Below are positions 19,789-29,871 of a stretch of DNA of 64,000 bases, piece by piece. This DNA comes from Raineyella fluvialis. Its GTDB lineage: Bacteria > Actinomycetota > Actinomycetes > Propionibacteriales > Propionibacteriaceae. The position numbers and the translations under genes were made by a program. The DNA lies in assembly GCF_009646095.1 (NCBI RefSeq), contig NZ_CP045725.1:62001-126000 (forward strand), in the 5' to 3' direction. How positions within the stretch are numbered: the first letter of the stretch is position 1; the number at the start of each line of letters is the position of its first letter. The notes beneath the pieces were generated by a model. The model saw nothing but the letters and a program-made list of their open reading frames with translations. It was not told where the DNA came from and made no database searches.

Positions 19789-21439
19789 TCAGTCGGAGGC
19801 GACGAGCAGATTGGCGCGCACCCTCTCGTAGCGGTCGAGTTCCTCGTTCACGGGCTGGACGACCAGTTCGCGGGTCACCGTGTCGATCTTGCCCAGCAGC
19901 GCCCGGCGGGCCGTGGCGACCTTGCGACGCGCGCCCACCTCGACGCCGATGCGACTCAGCCCGGCGACGACGAGACCCAGGACGACGCCCCCGCCGACCA
20001 GTGCGGTGGGCAGCGGAACACCGCGCCACGCCAGGTCGGGCAACGCCGGCATCCGCAGGTAGAGCAGCCCGAAGTCCGCCGCGAGCCAGCCCAGTCCGCC
20101 GAGCACGGTGGCGATGAGGAGCCACTGGAGGATCCTGACCACCGTCCACCACCGACGGTTGCGGTGCATCTGCAGGTTCGTCGAGCCGATGGCGCGGTCA
20201 AGTTCCTCGGCGAGGTCATCGGTGCGGGACCGCGCCGCCTCCCGGACGGCATCCGCCCACCCGCGGGTCAGTCCCACCGACGCCTCGTCCGCGAGTACGC
20301 GCAGCGCCGTGTCGACGCGGGCAGCGGGGACGCCCTGGAACGCCGTGACCGAGGTCCGGGCCACGCCCGTCGGCGCGTGCCGGGTGTCGAGCCCGGACTC
20401 GATCTCCCGTCGGGACCGGCGTCGCGGGATGAGGTCCAGGTGGAGTCGGCGCAGCGGGTCGGGACGCAGGGTCGCGATCCAGGACACCGGCGGCCAGCCG
20501 GTCGCTCCCCGGCCCGCCGTCGCCACGCCTGTCCGACGGCCTCGGTCACAGCGGGGACGCCGGCCGCGTGAGCGCAGGCCTTGTCGAGGTCGGCGACGGT
20601 CCGATCGGTCACTCGTGCGGCGGCCGCGGTGCCGGAGGCCTCGCGCAGGCGGGCCACGATGCTGGCCAGGTCGACCCCGACCCGCTGGGCCGCGGCCTGC
20701 TTGTCCCGGACCCTGCCGGCGAGGATGGCGCGCAGCTCGGCCAGGCCCTCGCCCGTGGTGGCCGAGACCGGGTGGATCGGGACGTCCGCCAGCCCCTCGC
20801 GGTCCAGCAAGGCCCTCAGGTCGTCGACGGTCCGGCGCCGATCGGCCGGCGACAACCGGTCGACCTGATTGAGCACGACCATCATCACCGGCGCGTACTC
20901 GCGCAGCGGGACGAGGTAGTTGTCGTGCAGCGCGGCGTCGGCGTACTTCTGCGGGTCGACCACCCAGACGAGCATGTCGACGAGGCGTACGAGCCGGTCG
21001 ACCTCCATCCGGTGGCTGACCTCGACGGAGTCGTGGTCCGGCAGGTCGAGCAGCACCAGGCCGTCGAGGCCGTCGTCCTGCCCGCCCCCTCGACATGGTG
21101 GCGTCGCTGCACCGCCAGCCAGTCCAGCAGTTCGGCGGTCGGTTCGTCACCCCAGGTCGCGGCCGCCGGATGGGCGGTCGTGGGGCGGCGGACACCGGGC
21201 GTGGAGATCTCACTGCCGGCGAGGGCGTTGAAGAGGGTGGACTTGCCCGAACCGGTGGCACCGGCCAGCGCCGCCACTGTCGCCGCCCCGGAGAAGCGCA
21301 GCCGCTGCCCGGCACGACCGACGATGGCACGGGCTTCGGAGAGGATCGCCGGATCGACCCGGCCGGACGCGGCGTCCACCGCGGCGTCGAGGGCCCGCAG
21401 CCGGTCGGCGAGTCCGGTCTTCGGCGGTCGGGACATCAC
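19789..21439 (-). CDS. dynamin-like/Era-type membrane GTPase, second of a pair, with two frameshifts
   Basis: About 550 residues once repaired. The P-loop AALAGATGSGKSTLFNALAG, the switch GVRRPTTAHP, the G3-like LLDLPDHDSVEVSH and the G4-like VVLNQVDRLS mark a GTPase. The C-terminal half carries a hydrophobic pair of helices (WTVVRILQWLLIATVLGGLG; ALVGGGVVLGLVVAGLSRIG) and a final coiled-coil segment. The frame is lost at the C runs 21085-21089 and 20507-20510; one extra base at each gives an unbroken product. Its start overlaps the stop of the neighbouring dynamin-like gene by four bases, so the two probably form a hetero-complex that remodels membranes, as proposed for other paired bacterial dynamins. 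Confidence 0.8.
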
Positions 21440-23289
21440 TGCTCCTCATCGTGGTGGGCCGCATCCGCGGGCTCACCCGGCTCACCGGTGTAACGGGTGT
21501 CCGCTCCTGTTGACTCGCCCGCGCTCAGCGCGCGCGGCTCTCCCGGGCTGAGCGAGGCGCGCTCGGGGGCCGCCTCGACGTACGCCCCCTCGATCGGCCC
21601 ACCGGCAGCGGCGGCCGCGACGTTGCGTGCCGCGTCTCGGATCTCGTCGGCCTGCTGGGGCCGGACCTGGAGGACGACCAGGGCCTGGTGGTAGCGCAGC
21701 AATTCCGACGACATCAGGACCTCGATCCGCTCGTCGAGGTCCTCCTTGGCCTTCTTCGCCATCCGCCGGACGTTCTCGTCCCCGAAAACCGCCTCCAGCA
21801 GGCTCTGGGCCAGGGCCACCGATCCGCCGGCGATGCCGACCTCGGCCCCGGTCAGGCCGCCGGTCTGGGTGAAGACCAGCACCATCAAGGTGGCCGCGAT
21901 CCCGTTCACGCCGAGGGCCAGGTAGCGGGCCGCCAGCCGTCGCCGGCCGCCCTCCTCGCTGACCGTCTCGAGGACGGCACGCTGCCACTCCCGGATCATC
22001 CGCGCGACCTGGTCATCGAAGTCGTGTGAGGTGCCGGCCAGGTCGACCGACGACCGGTCGAGGACGAACCGCCCGGCAGGATCGCCCCGCCAGGCCGCCT
22101 CGGCGCGCTCGGCGGCGGCCCGGCCCTCCTCGATCACCAGAGCCTCCAGCCCGGACTCGACGGCGACCTTGACCTGGTCGGCCTCGGGCGGCTGCCCCCG
22201 CAGGGCCGCCATCATCCGGTCGCGCAGCAGGCTGATCCGCTTCTCCACCGCCCGCATGAACTCACCGGTGCCGACGAACTCGTGCCAGCGGGCGAGGACC
22301 TCGCCGCGCAGCAGCGTGCCGTCGGCGGTGCGGACGGTCACCGCCTTCACCGCCTGGTCGTACGCGGAGTTGGCGTCGTCGCGCAGCCGGGTGATGGCAG
22401 CGACCTGCTCATCCACGGCTGCGGCGATCGCGGGGGCCCTGCGGGTGGCGTCGGTGATCGCGCCGGTCAGCGTGGCGCGGACGACCTCCTGGCGGGACTG
22501 CTCGTCGGTGACGAGGCTCGCGAGCCACCCACGGATGGGCGCCACAGCGGCGTTCGGCAGGATCCCCTGGGCGTCGACAGTCGTCTCGGGCACGGCGAAC
22601 AGCGGCGAGCGGCCCAGACCCCGATGCGCCATCATCTGCCCCAGGTGTCCGGGGATGTCGCGCATGCCGGCAGGGGGCACCCGGTCGAGCACCACGCCGA
22701 CGACGACCTGACGGTGCGCGGCGTCGTTCAGGAAATCCCAGGGGACGGCATCCGCGTAGCGGGCCGCGGACGTGACGAACAACCACATGTCAGCAGCGGC
22801 GAGGAGTTGCCCGGCCAACGCCCGGTTCTCGTCCACCACCGAATCGATGTCGGGTGCGTCGAGGATCGCCAGGCCGCGCGGCAGGGTCGGCTCGGCAACC
22901 AGTCGCAGCGCACCCCCTTCGTGCCCCTCACCGGTGGTGCGGGCCAGGCCGGGCAGAATGCGCTGATCGGTGAACCAGTGGGCGTCCTCGGAGTTGTGCA
23001 CCAGGACCGGGTGCCGGGTGGTCGGACGGATCACTCCGGAGGTCGAGACCTGCCGCCCGACGAGCGAGTTCACCAAGGTGGATTTGCCCGCTCCCGTCGA
23101 CCCGCCGACCACGACGAGCAGCGGCGCGTCCAGACGGGCCAACCGCGGCAACACGTAGTCGGACAGCTGGTCACCGATGGCGTTGGCCTCGGCCGACGCG
23201 CGCTCGGCACCCGGGATCGGCAGCGGCAGGTGGACGTCGGCCACCGCGGTCCGCAGCTCCTCGAGTGCTTCCGCCAGCCGTCCTGTCAT
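21436..23289 (-). CDS. dynamin-like GTPase, first of a pair
   Basis: About 617 residues. The G1 motif reads VVVGGSTGAGKSTLVNSLVG near residue 60, followed by the switch GVIRPTTRHP, the G3 segment LAILDAPDIDSV and a G4-like VVLDRV. The middle is a long helical stalk. Near residue 470 a hydrophobic hairpin (NGIAATLMVLVFTQTGGLTG) could insert into the membrane. The C-terminal 60 residues are acidic and disordered. AGGAGGG lies just before the ATG. In actinobacteria, paired genes like this have been tied to septation or membrane repair. The partner follows in an ATGA overlap, and prsW lies 10 bases upstream in the same operon. Confidence 0.85.
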   Translation of the reverse strand: MTGRLAEALEELRTAVADVHLPLPIPGAERASAEANAIGDQLSDYVLPRLARLDAPLLVVVGGSTGAGKSTLVNSLVGRQVSTSGVIRPTTRHPVLVHNSEDAHWFTDQRILPGLARTTGEGHEGGALRLVAEPTLPRGLAILDAPDIDSVVDENRALAGQLLAAADMWLFVTSAARYADAVPWDFLNDAAHRQVVVGVVLDRVPPAGMRDIPGHLGQMMAHRGLGRSPLFAVPETTVDAQGILPNAAVAPIRGWLASLVTDEQSRQEVVRATLTGAITDATRRAPAIAAAVDEQVAAITRLRDDANSAYDQAVKAVTVRTADGTLLRGEVLARWHEFVGTGEFMRAVEKRISLLRDRMMAALRGQPPEADQVKVAVESGLEALVIEEGRAAAERAEAAWRGDPAGRFVLDRSSVDLAGTSHDFDDQVARMIREWQRAVLETVSEEGGRRRLAARYLALGVNGIAATLMVLVFTQTGGLTGAEVGIAGGSVALAQSLLEAVFGDENVRRMAKKAKEDLDERIEVLMSSELLRYHQALVVLQVRPQQADEIRDAARNVAAAAAGGPIEGAYVEAAPERASLSPGEPRALSAGESTGADTRYTGEPGEPADAAHHDEEQ

Positions 23290-23298
23290 GGATCCCTC

Positions 23299-24773
23299 CT
23301 ACTGCTCAGGTGGGCCCCAACGCGGATCCACCGGCGAGTACTCGATGCCTGATGATCCTAGCGGGAGGCCGTCGCTCCCCACGCCCAGCGGTTCCGGCCC
23401 GGCGGGACGGGACCTCAGTTCGCGCAGGGCACGCCACCAGCGCTGCCAGGGGTACTCGAGTGCCCCCTCACCGACCAACACCGCCGTCGGACGCAACGCC
23501 CGCAGCTCCTCGAGCAGCTCGGCTTCACGGCCTTGGGCGGTGGCGTCGACCAGCCCCCGACCCACAGCGTCACGCAGGCCGGCCAACTCGGTCGCCAGGT
23601 GCTGCAGGCGCCAGGTCGCGACGTACGTCCCAGGCCCCCGCCACAGCGCGTACCACCGCGCCCGCAGCCGGACCCGCCACCGGCTCAGGGCCACCGCCTC
23701 CCGCTCATCCAGCCAGCCGAACCGGACATAGTCGGCGAGCCTGGCGCGCAGGAGCGCCCGTTCCCGGCGCATCCGGGTGATGATCACGCCGACGACGGTG
23801 CCCACGAGTGACAGGGCGACGAACCACAGCATCAGCCCGACGGGCGAGTCCGCCGACGCGGTGAAGTTGAAGACCATGTGGAGGAGGGCCGCGACGAGGA
23901 AGCCGGTCAGCGGCGCCAGCACCCGCACCCTCTTGCTGCGAGCGCCGAGGGCGGTCGCCAGGCCGATGCCGGTCATCAGGGTGAACAGGGGGTGGGCGAA
24001 GAAGGTCATCCCGCCGCGCACCAGGGCGAGCTGGTCCATCGCCTGCTGAGCGTCGACGCCCGTACCGGACGTCACGGACACGTAGCGATAGACGCGGGCG
24101 TAGTAGACGATGTTCTCGACGAAGGCGAACCCGGTGCCCGACAGACCCGCCAGTGCCACGGTGGAGAGCCACGAGGTGACCCGGTTGCGCAACAGGATGG
24201 CGAGCCAGAAGACAACCGTCGCCTTGGCCGCCTCCTCGACGAAGGGGGCGATGAAGACGGCACCGCGCAGGCTGGTCGCCGGATCGCCGTCGCCGACGAC
24301 GGACAGGTGGGCCGAGGCCCACGTGTTGATGGGTGCGGCGATCGCCGTCGAGACCAGCCCACCCCAGACGAGCGCGATGGTCCACAGCCACAGTCCCTGC
24401 GGGCGCAGCCGGTCGGCCAGGATGAAGAGCACCGCCAGCGGTACGGCGGTGTAGGCCGCCAGCCGTGCCGCCTTCGGGATCACGGCGGTGCCGAGCCCCT
24501 GGATGGTTCCCCCGCGGTGGCGTGCTCGGGAACGAAGAGCAGCCAGTTGACCTGGAACGCCGCGACGAAGAGGGCGATCGTGGCGAGGGACATCCACAGC
24601 CGCCAGTCACCGAGGACCCGTCGCGGGAGGGGGACCGTACGATCCACCGGCGCCGGCAGACCGTTGCGCCGCCGCTCACGGCGAACCAGGACGTCGCCTC
24701 CCGGCTCAGGCACCGCGCCGACCACCACCGTGGGTGGGCGCTCTCCGGCCGGGGGTGGGACGTCGACGGACAT
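23299..24773 (-). CDS. prsW: PrsW-type intramembrane metalloprotease, frameshifted
   Basis: About 491 residues after repair. A proline-rich, cytosolic N-terminus leads into about eight to nine membrane helices. The PrsW signatures are FIAPFVEEAAKATVVFW (EExxK), GFAFVENIVYYAR (FxxxEN) and FFAHPLFTLMTG (His). The last 150 residues are soluble. The frame breaks at the C run 24509-24513; one extra base joins VPEHATAG to GTIQGLGT. PrsW cleaves membrane anti-sigma factors in Bacillus, but no anti-sigma gene lies here. It is the first gene of an operon with the two GTPases, so a shared envelope role is likely. Confidence 0.85.
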
Positions 24774-24848
24774 AGGGCCAGGCTACCCAGGCAGGAAGAG
24801 TTGCCGGGTCGGCGCTGCTGCGGGGAGGCCGTTACAATCGAGCGCACT

Positions 24849-24925
24849 GCCCCCATAGCTCAGCTGGATAGAGCAGCAGCCTTCTAATCTGCCGGTCGTG
24901 CGTTCGAGTCGCACTGGGGGCGCCA
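24849..24925 (+). tRNA. tRNA-Arg (anticodon TCT)
   Basis: A full 77-base cloverleaf: acceptor GCCCCCA pairs with TGGGGGC, the D arm is GCTCAGCTGGATAGAGC, the anticodon loop is CTTCTAA, the T arm is GTGCGTTCGAGTCGCAC, and CCA is encoded. The closing pair of the anticodon stem is C-T. The TCT anticodon reads the AGA codon, rare in this genome. A TACAAT hexamer at 24833-24838 may be its -10 box. Confidence 0.95.
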
Positions 24926-24927
24926 CA

Positions 24928-24968
24928 ACGGCGCCACGACCGGGATCCCTCCCGGGTCGTGGCGCCGT
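24928..24968. terminator. bidirectional hairpin between tRNA-Arg and dctA
   Basis: ACGGCGCCACGACC (24928-24941) pairs with its complement at 24955-24968, a 14-bp stem. The inner part would extend by GGGA/TCCC if one C were added to the left arm. It can end both the tRNA transcript and the convergent dctA transcript. Confidence 0.75.
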
Positions 24969-24994
24969 CTTCGTCACTGATCAGGCGGACCTGA

Positions 24995-26406
24995 TTACAG
25001 CTTTGCCCCCACGGTGACGTTCAAGCTCGAGGTCGGATGGCCCTCGACGGCCTGCTCGGCGATGGTCGGCGACTCGTACGGATCGAATCCCTTGTCGCCC
25101 TCGATCTCGCCGTGGCCGATGACCATGGCCTCGTCGAACGGATCCTGCTTGGAGAGGACCGCCCGGGCCTTGGCGACGTCGAACTCGCCGACCCACTTGC
25201 CGAGGGCCAGGGTGGCCACGGCATTACCGGTGAAGTTGGTCAGGGCGCGAGCCTCGGACATGAACTTGTCGATGCCCACGATCACGCCCATGCCGCCCAG
25301 CAGCGCGGGCTGGTGCGACTGCAGGCCGGCGGCGAGCGTCGCCAGACCGGCGCCCGTCACACCCGCGGCACCCTTGGAGGCGATGATCATGAAGACCAGG
25401 AGTCCGACCTGCTCACCCAGGGACATGTGCATGCCCATGGCGTTGGAGACGAACAGGGCGGCCATGGTCAGGTAGATGGCGGTGCCGTCCAGGTTGAAGG
25501 AGTAGCCGGTCGGCACGGTGACACCCACCACGGGCTTCGAGACGCCGGCGTGCTCCAGCTTCGCCATCAGGCGCGGCAGCGCCGACTCCGACGACGACGT
25601 CGCGAAGATCAGCAGGTACTCCCGCGCCAGGTAGCGCAGCAGCGCGAAGATGTTCAGGCCGGTGACGACCTTCAGAATGGTCCCGAGGACGACCACGATG
25701 AACAGCACGCAGGTCAGGTAGAAAGCACCCATCAGCAGCGCCATGGCACCGATCGCTGCCCATCCGGTCGCGCCGACGACTGCGGCGATGGCACCGAACG
25801 CACCGATCGGCGCGACCCACATCACCATCATCAGGATGCGGAACACGACGCCCTGGACCAGCGACACGAGGTTGAGCAGCGGCTTGCCGGCCTCCCCATC
25901 TTCTGCAGCGCGAACCCCACCAGCAGGGCCACGAACAGCACCGGCAACACGGGCAGTGACCCGGGGATGATCTCGAGGAGGAAGGCCGCGGTCGGGTCCA
26001 TCGTGGCCTTGGCGGACGGGTTGTACGGCGTGAGGTGCAGTCCCACACCCGGGTGGATCACGTTGCCGACCACGAGCCCCAGGGCGAGGGCGAACGTCGA
26101 CATGGTCAGGAAGTAGATCAGTGCCAGGCCGCCGACCTTGCCCACCGTGGCCGCCCGCGCGATCGAGCCGATGCCCAGGACGATGGTGCAGAAGATGACC
26201 GGCGCGATCATCATCTTGATCAGGGCCACGAAGCCATCGCCCAGTGGCTTGAGCGACTTGCCGAACTCGGGGAACAGCAGGCCGACGGCGGCACCGAGCA
26301 CCACCGAGGTGATCACGGAGATGTAGAGCCAGTGCGTACGATCCCGGGTCTTCTCGGCTTCGGGCTTCGCCGCTCGGGGGCACTTGTGGGAGTCAGCATG
26401 CGACAT
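24995..26406 (-). CDS. dctA: DctA-type C4-dicarboxylate:cation symporter, frameshifted
   Basis: About 470 residues after repair, with roughly eight membrane helices and two re-entrant loops. The transport core is clear: the serine-rich FATSSSESALPRLMAKLE, the VPTGYSFNLDGTAIYLTMAA motif that binds substrate and cation, and IIASKGAAGVTGAGLATLAA. The frame breaks at the C run 25894-25897; an extra base joins LQKMG to EAGKPLLN. The ATG at 26406 lacks a well-spaced ribosome site; a GTG at 26451 is the alternative. It imports succinate, fumarate, malate or similar acids. It is divergent from a CitA/DcuS-type sensor kinase, the usual arrangement for induction by dicarboxylates. Confidence 0.88.
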
Positions 26407-26505
26407 CCTTGTCGTGGCAGGGGACGGGTGGAGGGAGATGACGACGCTCACGGGCGAGGTACTGAGCCGATCTTCGCGGTCGCTGTGGTCTCGGTCACGT
26501 TTGCG

Positions 26506-26522
26506 GTCATAAAGTTCATGAC
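26506..26522. promoter_or_regulatory. inverted repeat GTCAT-N7-ATGAC between dctA and the sensor kinase
   Basis: A perfect 5-7-5 inverted repeat in the most AT-rich part of the 209-base divergent gap, 100 bases from the dctA start and 93 from the kinase start. It is a candidate site for the adjacent response regulator. Confidence 0.45.
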
Positions 26523-26615
26523 TCGCGTCACAATGGCCCCGCGCCCCCGGTCTGCCGGACCGAGAGCGTGGACAGGCTTGGTCGGATCGGGATGACGGGC
26601 CGGAGGGGAGGAACG

Positions 26616-28351
26616 GTGCGCGCCTGGAGCCTGGCTCGCCGACTGGCGGCCGCGCAGTTGCTGGGCCTGGTCATCCTGACCCTGCTGGCCAGCTGGATCA
26701 GCTTCAGCTACACCCGCGAGGGCGTGTACCGGGCCGAGAGCGACCGGGTGCTGGCGACCGCTCGCCTGCTCGCCCAGGAGCAGGAGGTCGTGGCGGCGTA
26801 CGAGTCGTCTGACCCGTCGCGTGTCCTGGAACCGCTGGCCCTGGAGGCCGCGGATCGAGCGGGCATCAGCTGGGTGACCTTCCTGACCCTTGACGGCACC
26901 CGGCTGTCGCATTTCCGCCCCGACTGGGTGGGCACGCACTATCCGGGTCAGCTCGAACCGGCCCTGTCGGGGACAGACTTCGTCGAGACGTCCACCACCG
27001 GCACCGCCGGGCCCTCGGTCCGCGCCCTCGTCCCCATCCGGGCTCGCGAGGCGCAGGGAGGAGGGGCTCCGGGACGGGTGATCGGCATCGTCTCGGTCGG
27101 CCAGACCGTCTCCCGGCTGGACATCGCCGCCCGCGCCCAGATCCCCACGATCCTCGGGCTGGCCGCGGCGGTGGCAGCGGTGGGCCTGCTGGCCAGTTGG
27201 GCGCTCAACCGCTACCTGGACCGTACGACGTTCGGGCTGGGACCGCGGCAGTTGGCGGAGAACTTCACGTTCCTCGACACGGCCCTTCACAACGTCAATG
27301 TCGGGATCGTCCTGCTGGCGCCGGACGGGAGCCTGGGCCTCTACAACGATCGCGCCGCGGAGCTGCTGGGACTGCCACCCTCGGCCGGGACCGGGGGCCT
27401 CCCGACAACAGCCGAAGTGACGGCTCCGCGGTGGCGGCGCGGGTGGCCGATCTGGACCTGCCGGCTCCGCTCGCCGACCTGCTCCGTTCCCGCCGCGAGG
27501 CTCGTGACGAGCTCTTCCTGGCCGGTGAGCGGATCCTCGTGGTCAACCAGCACCGCACCCGCCCCGCCGCCCGGCCCGGACTGCTGCCCTGGCGCCGGGG
27601 AGGCACCGCGACCGCCGACAACGGCACCGTCGTCACCCTCTACGACCGTACGGACGTCCAGCGCATGAACCGCGAGTTGGAGTCCACGCGGTCACTGACC
27701 GATGCGCTGCGCTCCCAGACCCATGAGCACGCGAATCGGCTGCACACGGTCCTGTCCCTGCTCGAGCTGGGGCGCGCGGACCAGGCGCGGGAGTTGCTGA
27801 CGGACGGCCTGCACACGGTCGGCACCCCCCTGCACGCGCCGGCGGCCAGCGACGCCGAACCCGCCGTGAGCGCCCTGCTCCTGGCCAAGGCGGCGCAGGC
27901 CCGGGAGCGAGGGGTGCGGATGGAGCACCGCGTCGAGATCGACGCCCCGACCGGGATCTCCCCCGGTGATCTGGTGACCCTGCTGGGCAACCTGCTCGAC
28001 AACGCCATCGACGCGGTGGCCGGCCCCGACGTGCCCGACGGGGACCGCTGGGTCGATGCGGAGGCGAGAGTGGACGGTGACTGGCTTGTCCTTCAGGTCG
28101 CCGACGGTGGCCCAGGACCCTCGCCCGCCGACCGGGAGAGGATCTTCGACCTGGGCTGGTCCACGAAACCGGCCGGGCCGGCCGGCCGCGGCATGGGGCT
28201 GGCACTGGTGCGCCAGACGGCCCGCCAGCTCGGGGGCCGCGTGGAGCTGGTGCAGGACTCGGGCACCGTCTTCACCGTCGAGGTCCCGATCCGGTCCACC
28301 GCTGCCCTCGACGTCGGTCGCTCAGCCTCCGGGAGTGATGACGATGCGTGA
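26616..28351 (+). CDS. CitA/DcuS-family sensor histidine kinase, frameshifted
   Basis: About 578 residues after repair. A membrane helix near residues 8-30 (LLGLVILTLLASWIS), an extracellular PAS-like sensor domain (about 35-175), a second helix (AAAVAAVGLLASWAL), a cytosolic PAS domain, then the phospho-acceptor helix LRSQTHEHANRLHTVLSLLE with its His and an HATPase domain (LLGNLLDNAIDAV, GRGMGLALVRQTARQLGG). The frame breaks at the G run 27393-27397. GTG 26616 has GGAGG four to five bases upstream. It should sense an extracellular carboxylate and phosphorylate the regulator encoded next, whose start overlaps its stop. Confidence 0.88.
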
Positions 28352-29069
28352 CAGTACGGTGCTGATCGTCGAGGACGACCGGCTCACCGCCGAGACCTAT
28401 GCCGAATACCTGGCCCGCGCCGGCGCGTTCGAGGTGGCGCACACCTCCCCCAGCGCCCGCGATGCGTTGGCGTTCCTGGCCGAGCGGCGACGCCGCACCG
28501 GCTCCTTCGGGATCGACATGATCCTGCTCGACATGAACCTGCCCGATGGCCACGGCCTCGACGTGCTGGGGCAACTGCGATCGGCCGGCTTCACCGGCGG
28601 GGTGCTGGCGATGACCGCTGACACCGAGCTCGAGACGATCCGCCGCTCGATCGCGCTCGGGGTGGTGCAGTACCTGGTCAAGCCCTTCGGATACCAGCAG
28701 TTCGCCGAGCGCGTGCGGTCCTTCCGCGACCTCGCCATCGAGATCGAGGGGCCGGGCCGGGTCGACGGCCAGGAGGAGGTCGATCGCGCCTTCGCCAGGA
28801 TGAGGGCGACGGGACCGAGCGACCTGCCGAAGGGGCTCACCGAAGAAACCCTCACCGCGGTCGTGGCGGTCCTGCAGTCGGCGCAGAGCGCCCAGAGCGC
28901 CGGTGAGGTGGGGACCGCGGTGGGCACCTCGCGAGTGACGGCACGCCGCTATCTGGAGCACCTGTACCGGGCGGGCATGGTGGAGCGCTCGCCCCGCTAC
29001 GGGTCCCCGGGGCGACCGGAGAACGAGTATCGCTGGAGCGGCGCCCGACGAGGACACTCCACCCGCTGA
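28344..29069 (+). CDS. CitB/DcuR-family response regulator
   Basis: About 241 residues. The receiver domain shows LIVEDDRLTAETYAEYL, the phospho-acceptor Asp in MILLDMNLPDGHGLDVL, the Thr in VLAMTADTE and the Lys in YLVKPFGYQQF. The C-terminal helix-turn-helix reads SAGEVGTAVGTSRVTARRYL. ATG 28344 sits nine bases after CGGGAG; ATG 28338 is possible. It overlaps the kinase stop by eight bases. Its likely target is the divergent dctA promoter, perhaps at the GTCAT-N7-ATGAC repeat. Short Gln/Ser/Ala repeats (QSAQSAQSA) link the domains. Confidence 0.9.
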   Translation: MRDSTVLIVEDDRLTAETYAEYLARAGAFEVAHTSPSARDALAFLAERRRRTGSFGIDMILLDMNLPDGHGLDVLGQLRSAGFTGGVLAMTADTELETIRRSIALGVVQYLVKPFGYQQFAERVRSFRDLAIEIEGPGRVDGQEEVDRAFARMRATGPSDLPKGLTEETLTAVVAVLQSAQSAQSAGEVGTAVGTSRVTARRYLEHLYRAGMVERSPRYGSPGRPENEYRWSGARRGHSTR

Positions 29070-29130
29070 GCCCACACATCGCAGCACCACGCGGGCTGTC
29101 GGCGCCCGGGGTCGCACTTTCGCGCCTGCC

Positions 29131-29619
29131 TCAGGCCGGGGCGGAGGTGGGGTCGAGGTGCTGGGCCAGGTAGTTCTGGGCACCGAGGCGGGCGATCGAG
29201 TCGAGCTGGCTCTCGAACCAGTCGGCGTGTGCCTCCTCATCCCGGGCCATCGCCTCGAAGAACGCCGCGGAGGCGTGATCGCCGAGGGCATGGCACCCCT
29301 CGGCCCCGTTGTTGAACAGGGCGATCGCCTCCTTCTCCCCCTCGAAGGCGAGCTGCAGGATCTCCTCAGGGGTCTCGCCGATCTGGATGGCGTTCATCTT
29401 CTGGACGTTCGGGTGCCCGTCGTACATCAGGATCCGCTGGATGAGTTCGTCGGCGTCCTTCATCTCCGCGATGGAGAGGTCATAGAAGACATGACCGAGT
29501 CGGGGCAGACCCCAGTTGTCCAACATCCTGGCGTTCAGGAAGTAGGTGTTCACGACGGTCAGTTCGAGGGTGAGACTGGTGTTCAGCAGTTCGATGACGC
29601 GAGGACTAACTGGCTTCAC
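29131..29619 (-). CDS. bfr: bacterioferritin
   Basis: About 162 residues, a four-helix ferritin that stores iron as a 24-mer. Conserved: Glu19 in SLTLELTVVNTYFLNARM, Glu52 and the haem-binding Met53 in SIAEMKDADELIQRIL, and Glu/His in AMARDEEAHADWFESQL. By comparison with E. coli Bfr (EMKHAD) the ferroxidase His54 equivalent is Asp55 here, so one iron ligand differs. The GTG start overlaps the end of the bfd gene by 14 bases. The operon is preceded by a DtxR/IdeR box, so it should respond to iron. Confidence 0.93.
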   Translation of the reverse strand: MKPVSPRVIELLNTSLTLELTVVNTYFLNARMLDNWGLPRLGHVFYDLSIAEMKDADELIQRILMYDGHPNVQKMNAIQIGETPEEILQLAFEGEKEAIALFNNGAEGCHALGDHASAAFFEAMARDEEAHADWFESQLDSIARLGAQNYLAQHLDPTSAPA

Positions 29620-29812
29620 TGACGGCCTCCGACCCTGATGTGACGAGCGTCACAACATGGTCGCACACCACCTTCTTGACGGTAAAGATGCACCCGCCAC
29701 AGTCCGTCCCCACCCCGGTGGCCCGGCAGACCTGGGCGACAGTCCGGGCGCCACGGTCGACAATGGCGGCGACATCGCGGTCGGTCACGACCTTGCACTG
29801 ACACACGATCAC
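29606..29812 (-). CDS. bfd: Bfd-like [2Fe-2S] bacterioferritin-associated ferredoxin
   Basis: About 68 residues. The BFD fold is marked by VCQCKVVTDRDVAAIVDRGA with a CxC pair and by GVGTDCGGCIFTVKKVV with a CxxC pair, which together hold a [2Fe-2S] cluster. In other bacteria Bfd docks on Bfr and reduces its core to release iron. I chose GTG 29812 because GGAGGG lies nine bases upstream and homologues begin this way; ATG 29836 is an alternative but leaves little room after the iron box. It is read first and overlaps bfr. Confidence 0.85.
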   Translation of the reverse strand: MIVCQCKVVTDRDVAAIVDRGARTVAQVCRATGVGTDCGGCIFTVKKVVCDHVVTLVTSGSEAVSEAS

Positions 29813-29852
29813 CGCGTCACACCCTCCGATGTCCATCAACCTCAACCAGAGG

Positions 29853-29871
29853 TTAGGTTAGCCTAAACTCA
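29853..29871. promoter_or_regulatory. DtxR/IdeR iron box upstream of bfd-bfr
   Basis: TTAGGTTAGCCTAAACTCA matches the 19-base consensus TTAGGTTAGCCTAACCTAA at 17 positions, including the whole left half and the centre. It lies 40 bases upstream of the chosen bfd start. IdeR can activate bfr-type genes when iron is plentiful, or repress when it overlaps the promoter; the direction cannot be read here. Confidence 0.85.

Noticed and set aside
17078-20117. Long plus-strand frames across ettA and ssb
   Set aside because: They lie opposite clear minus-strand genes and have no family features.
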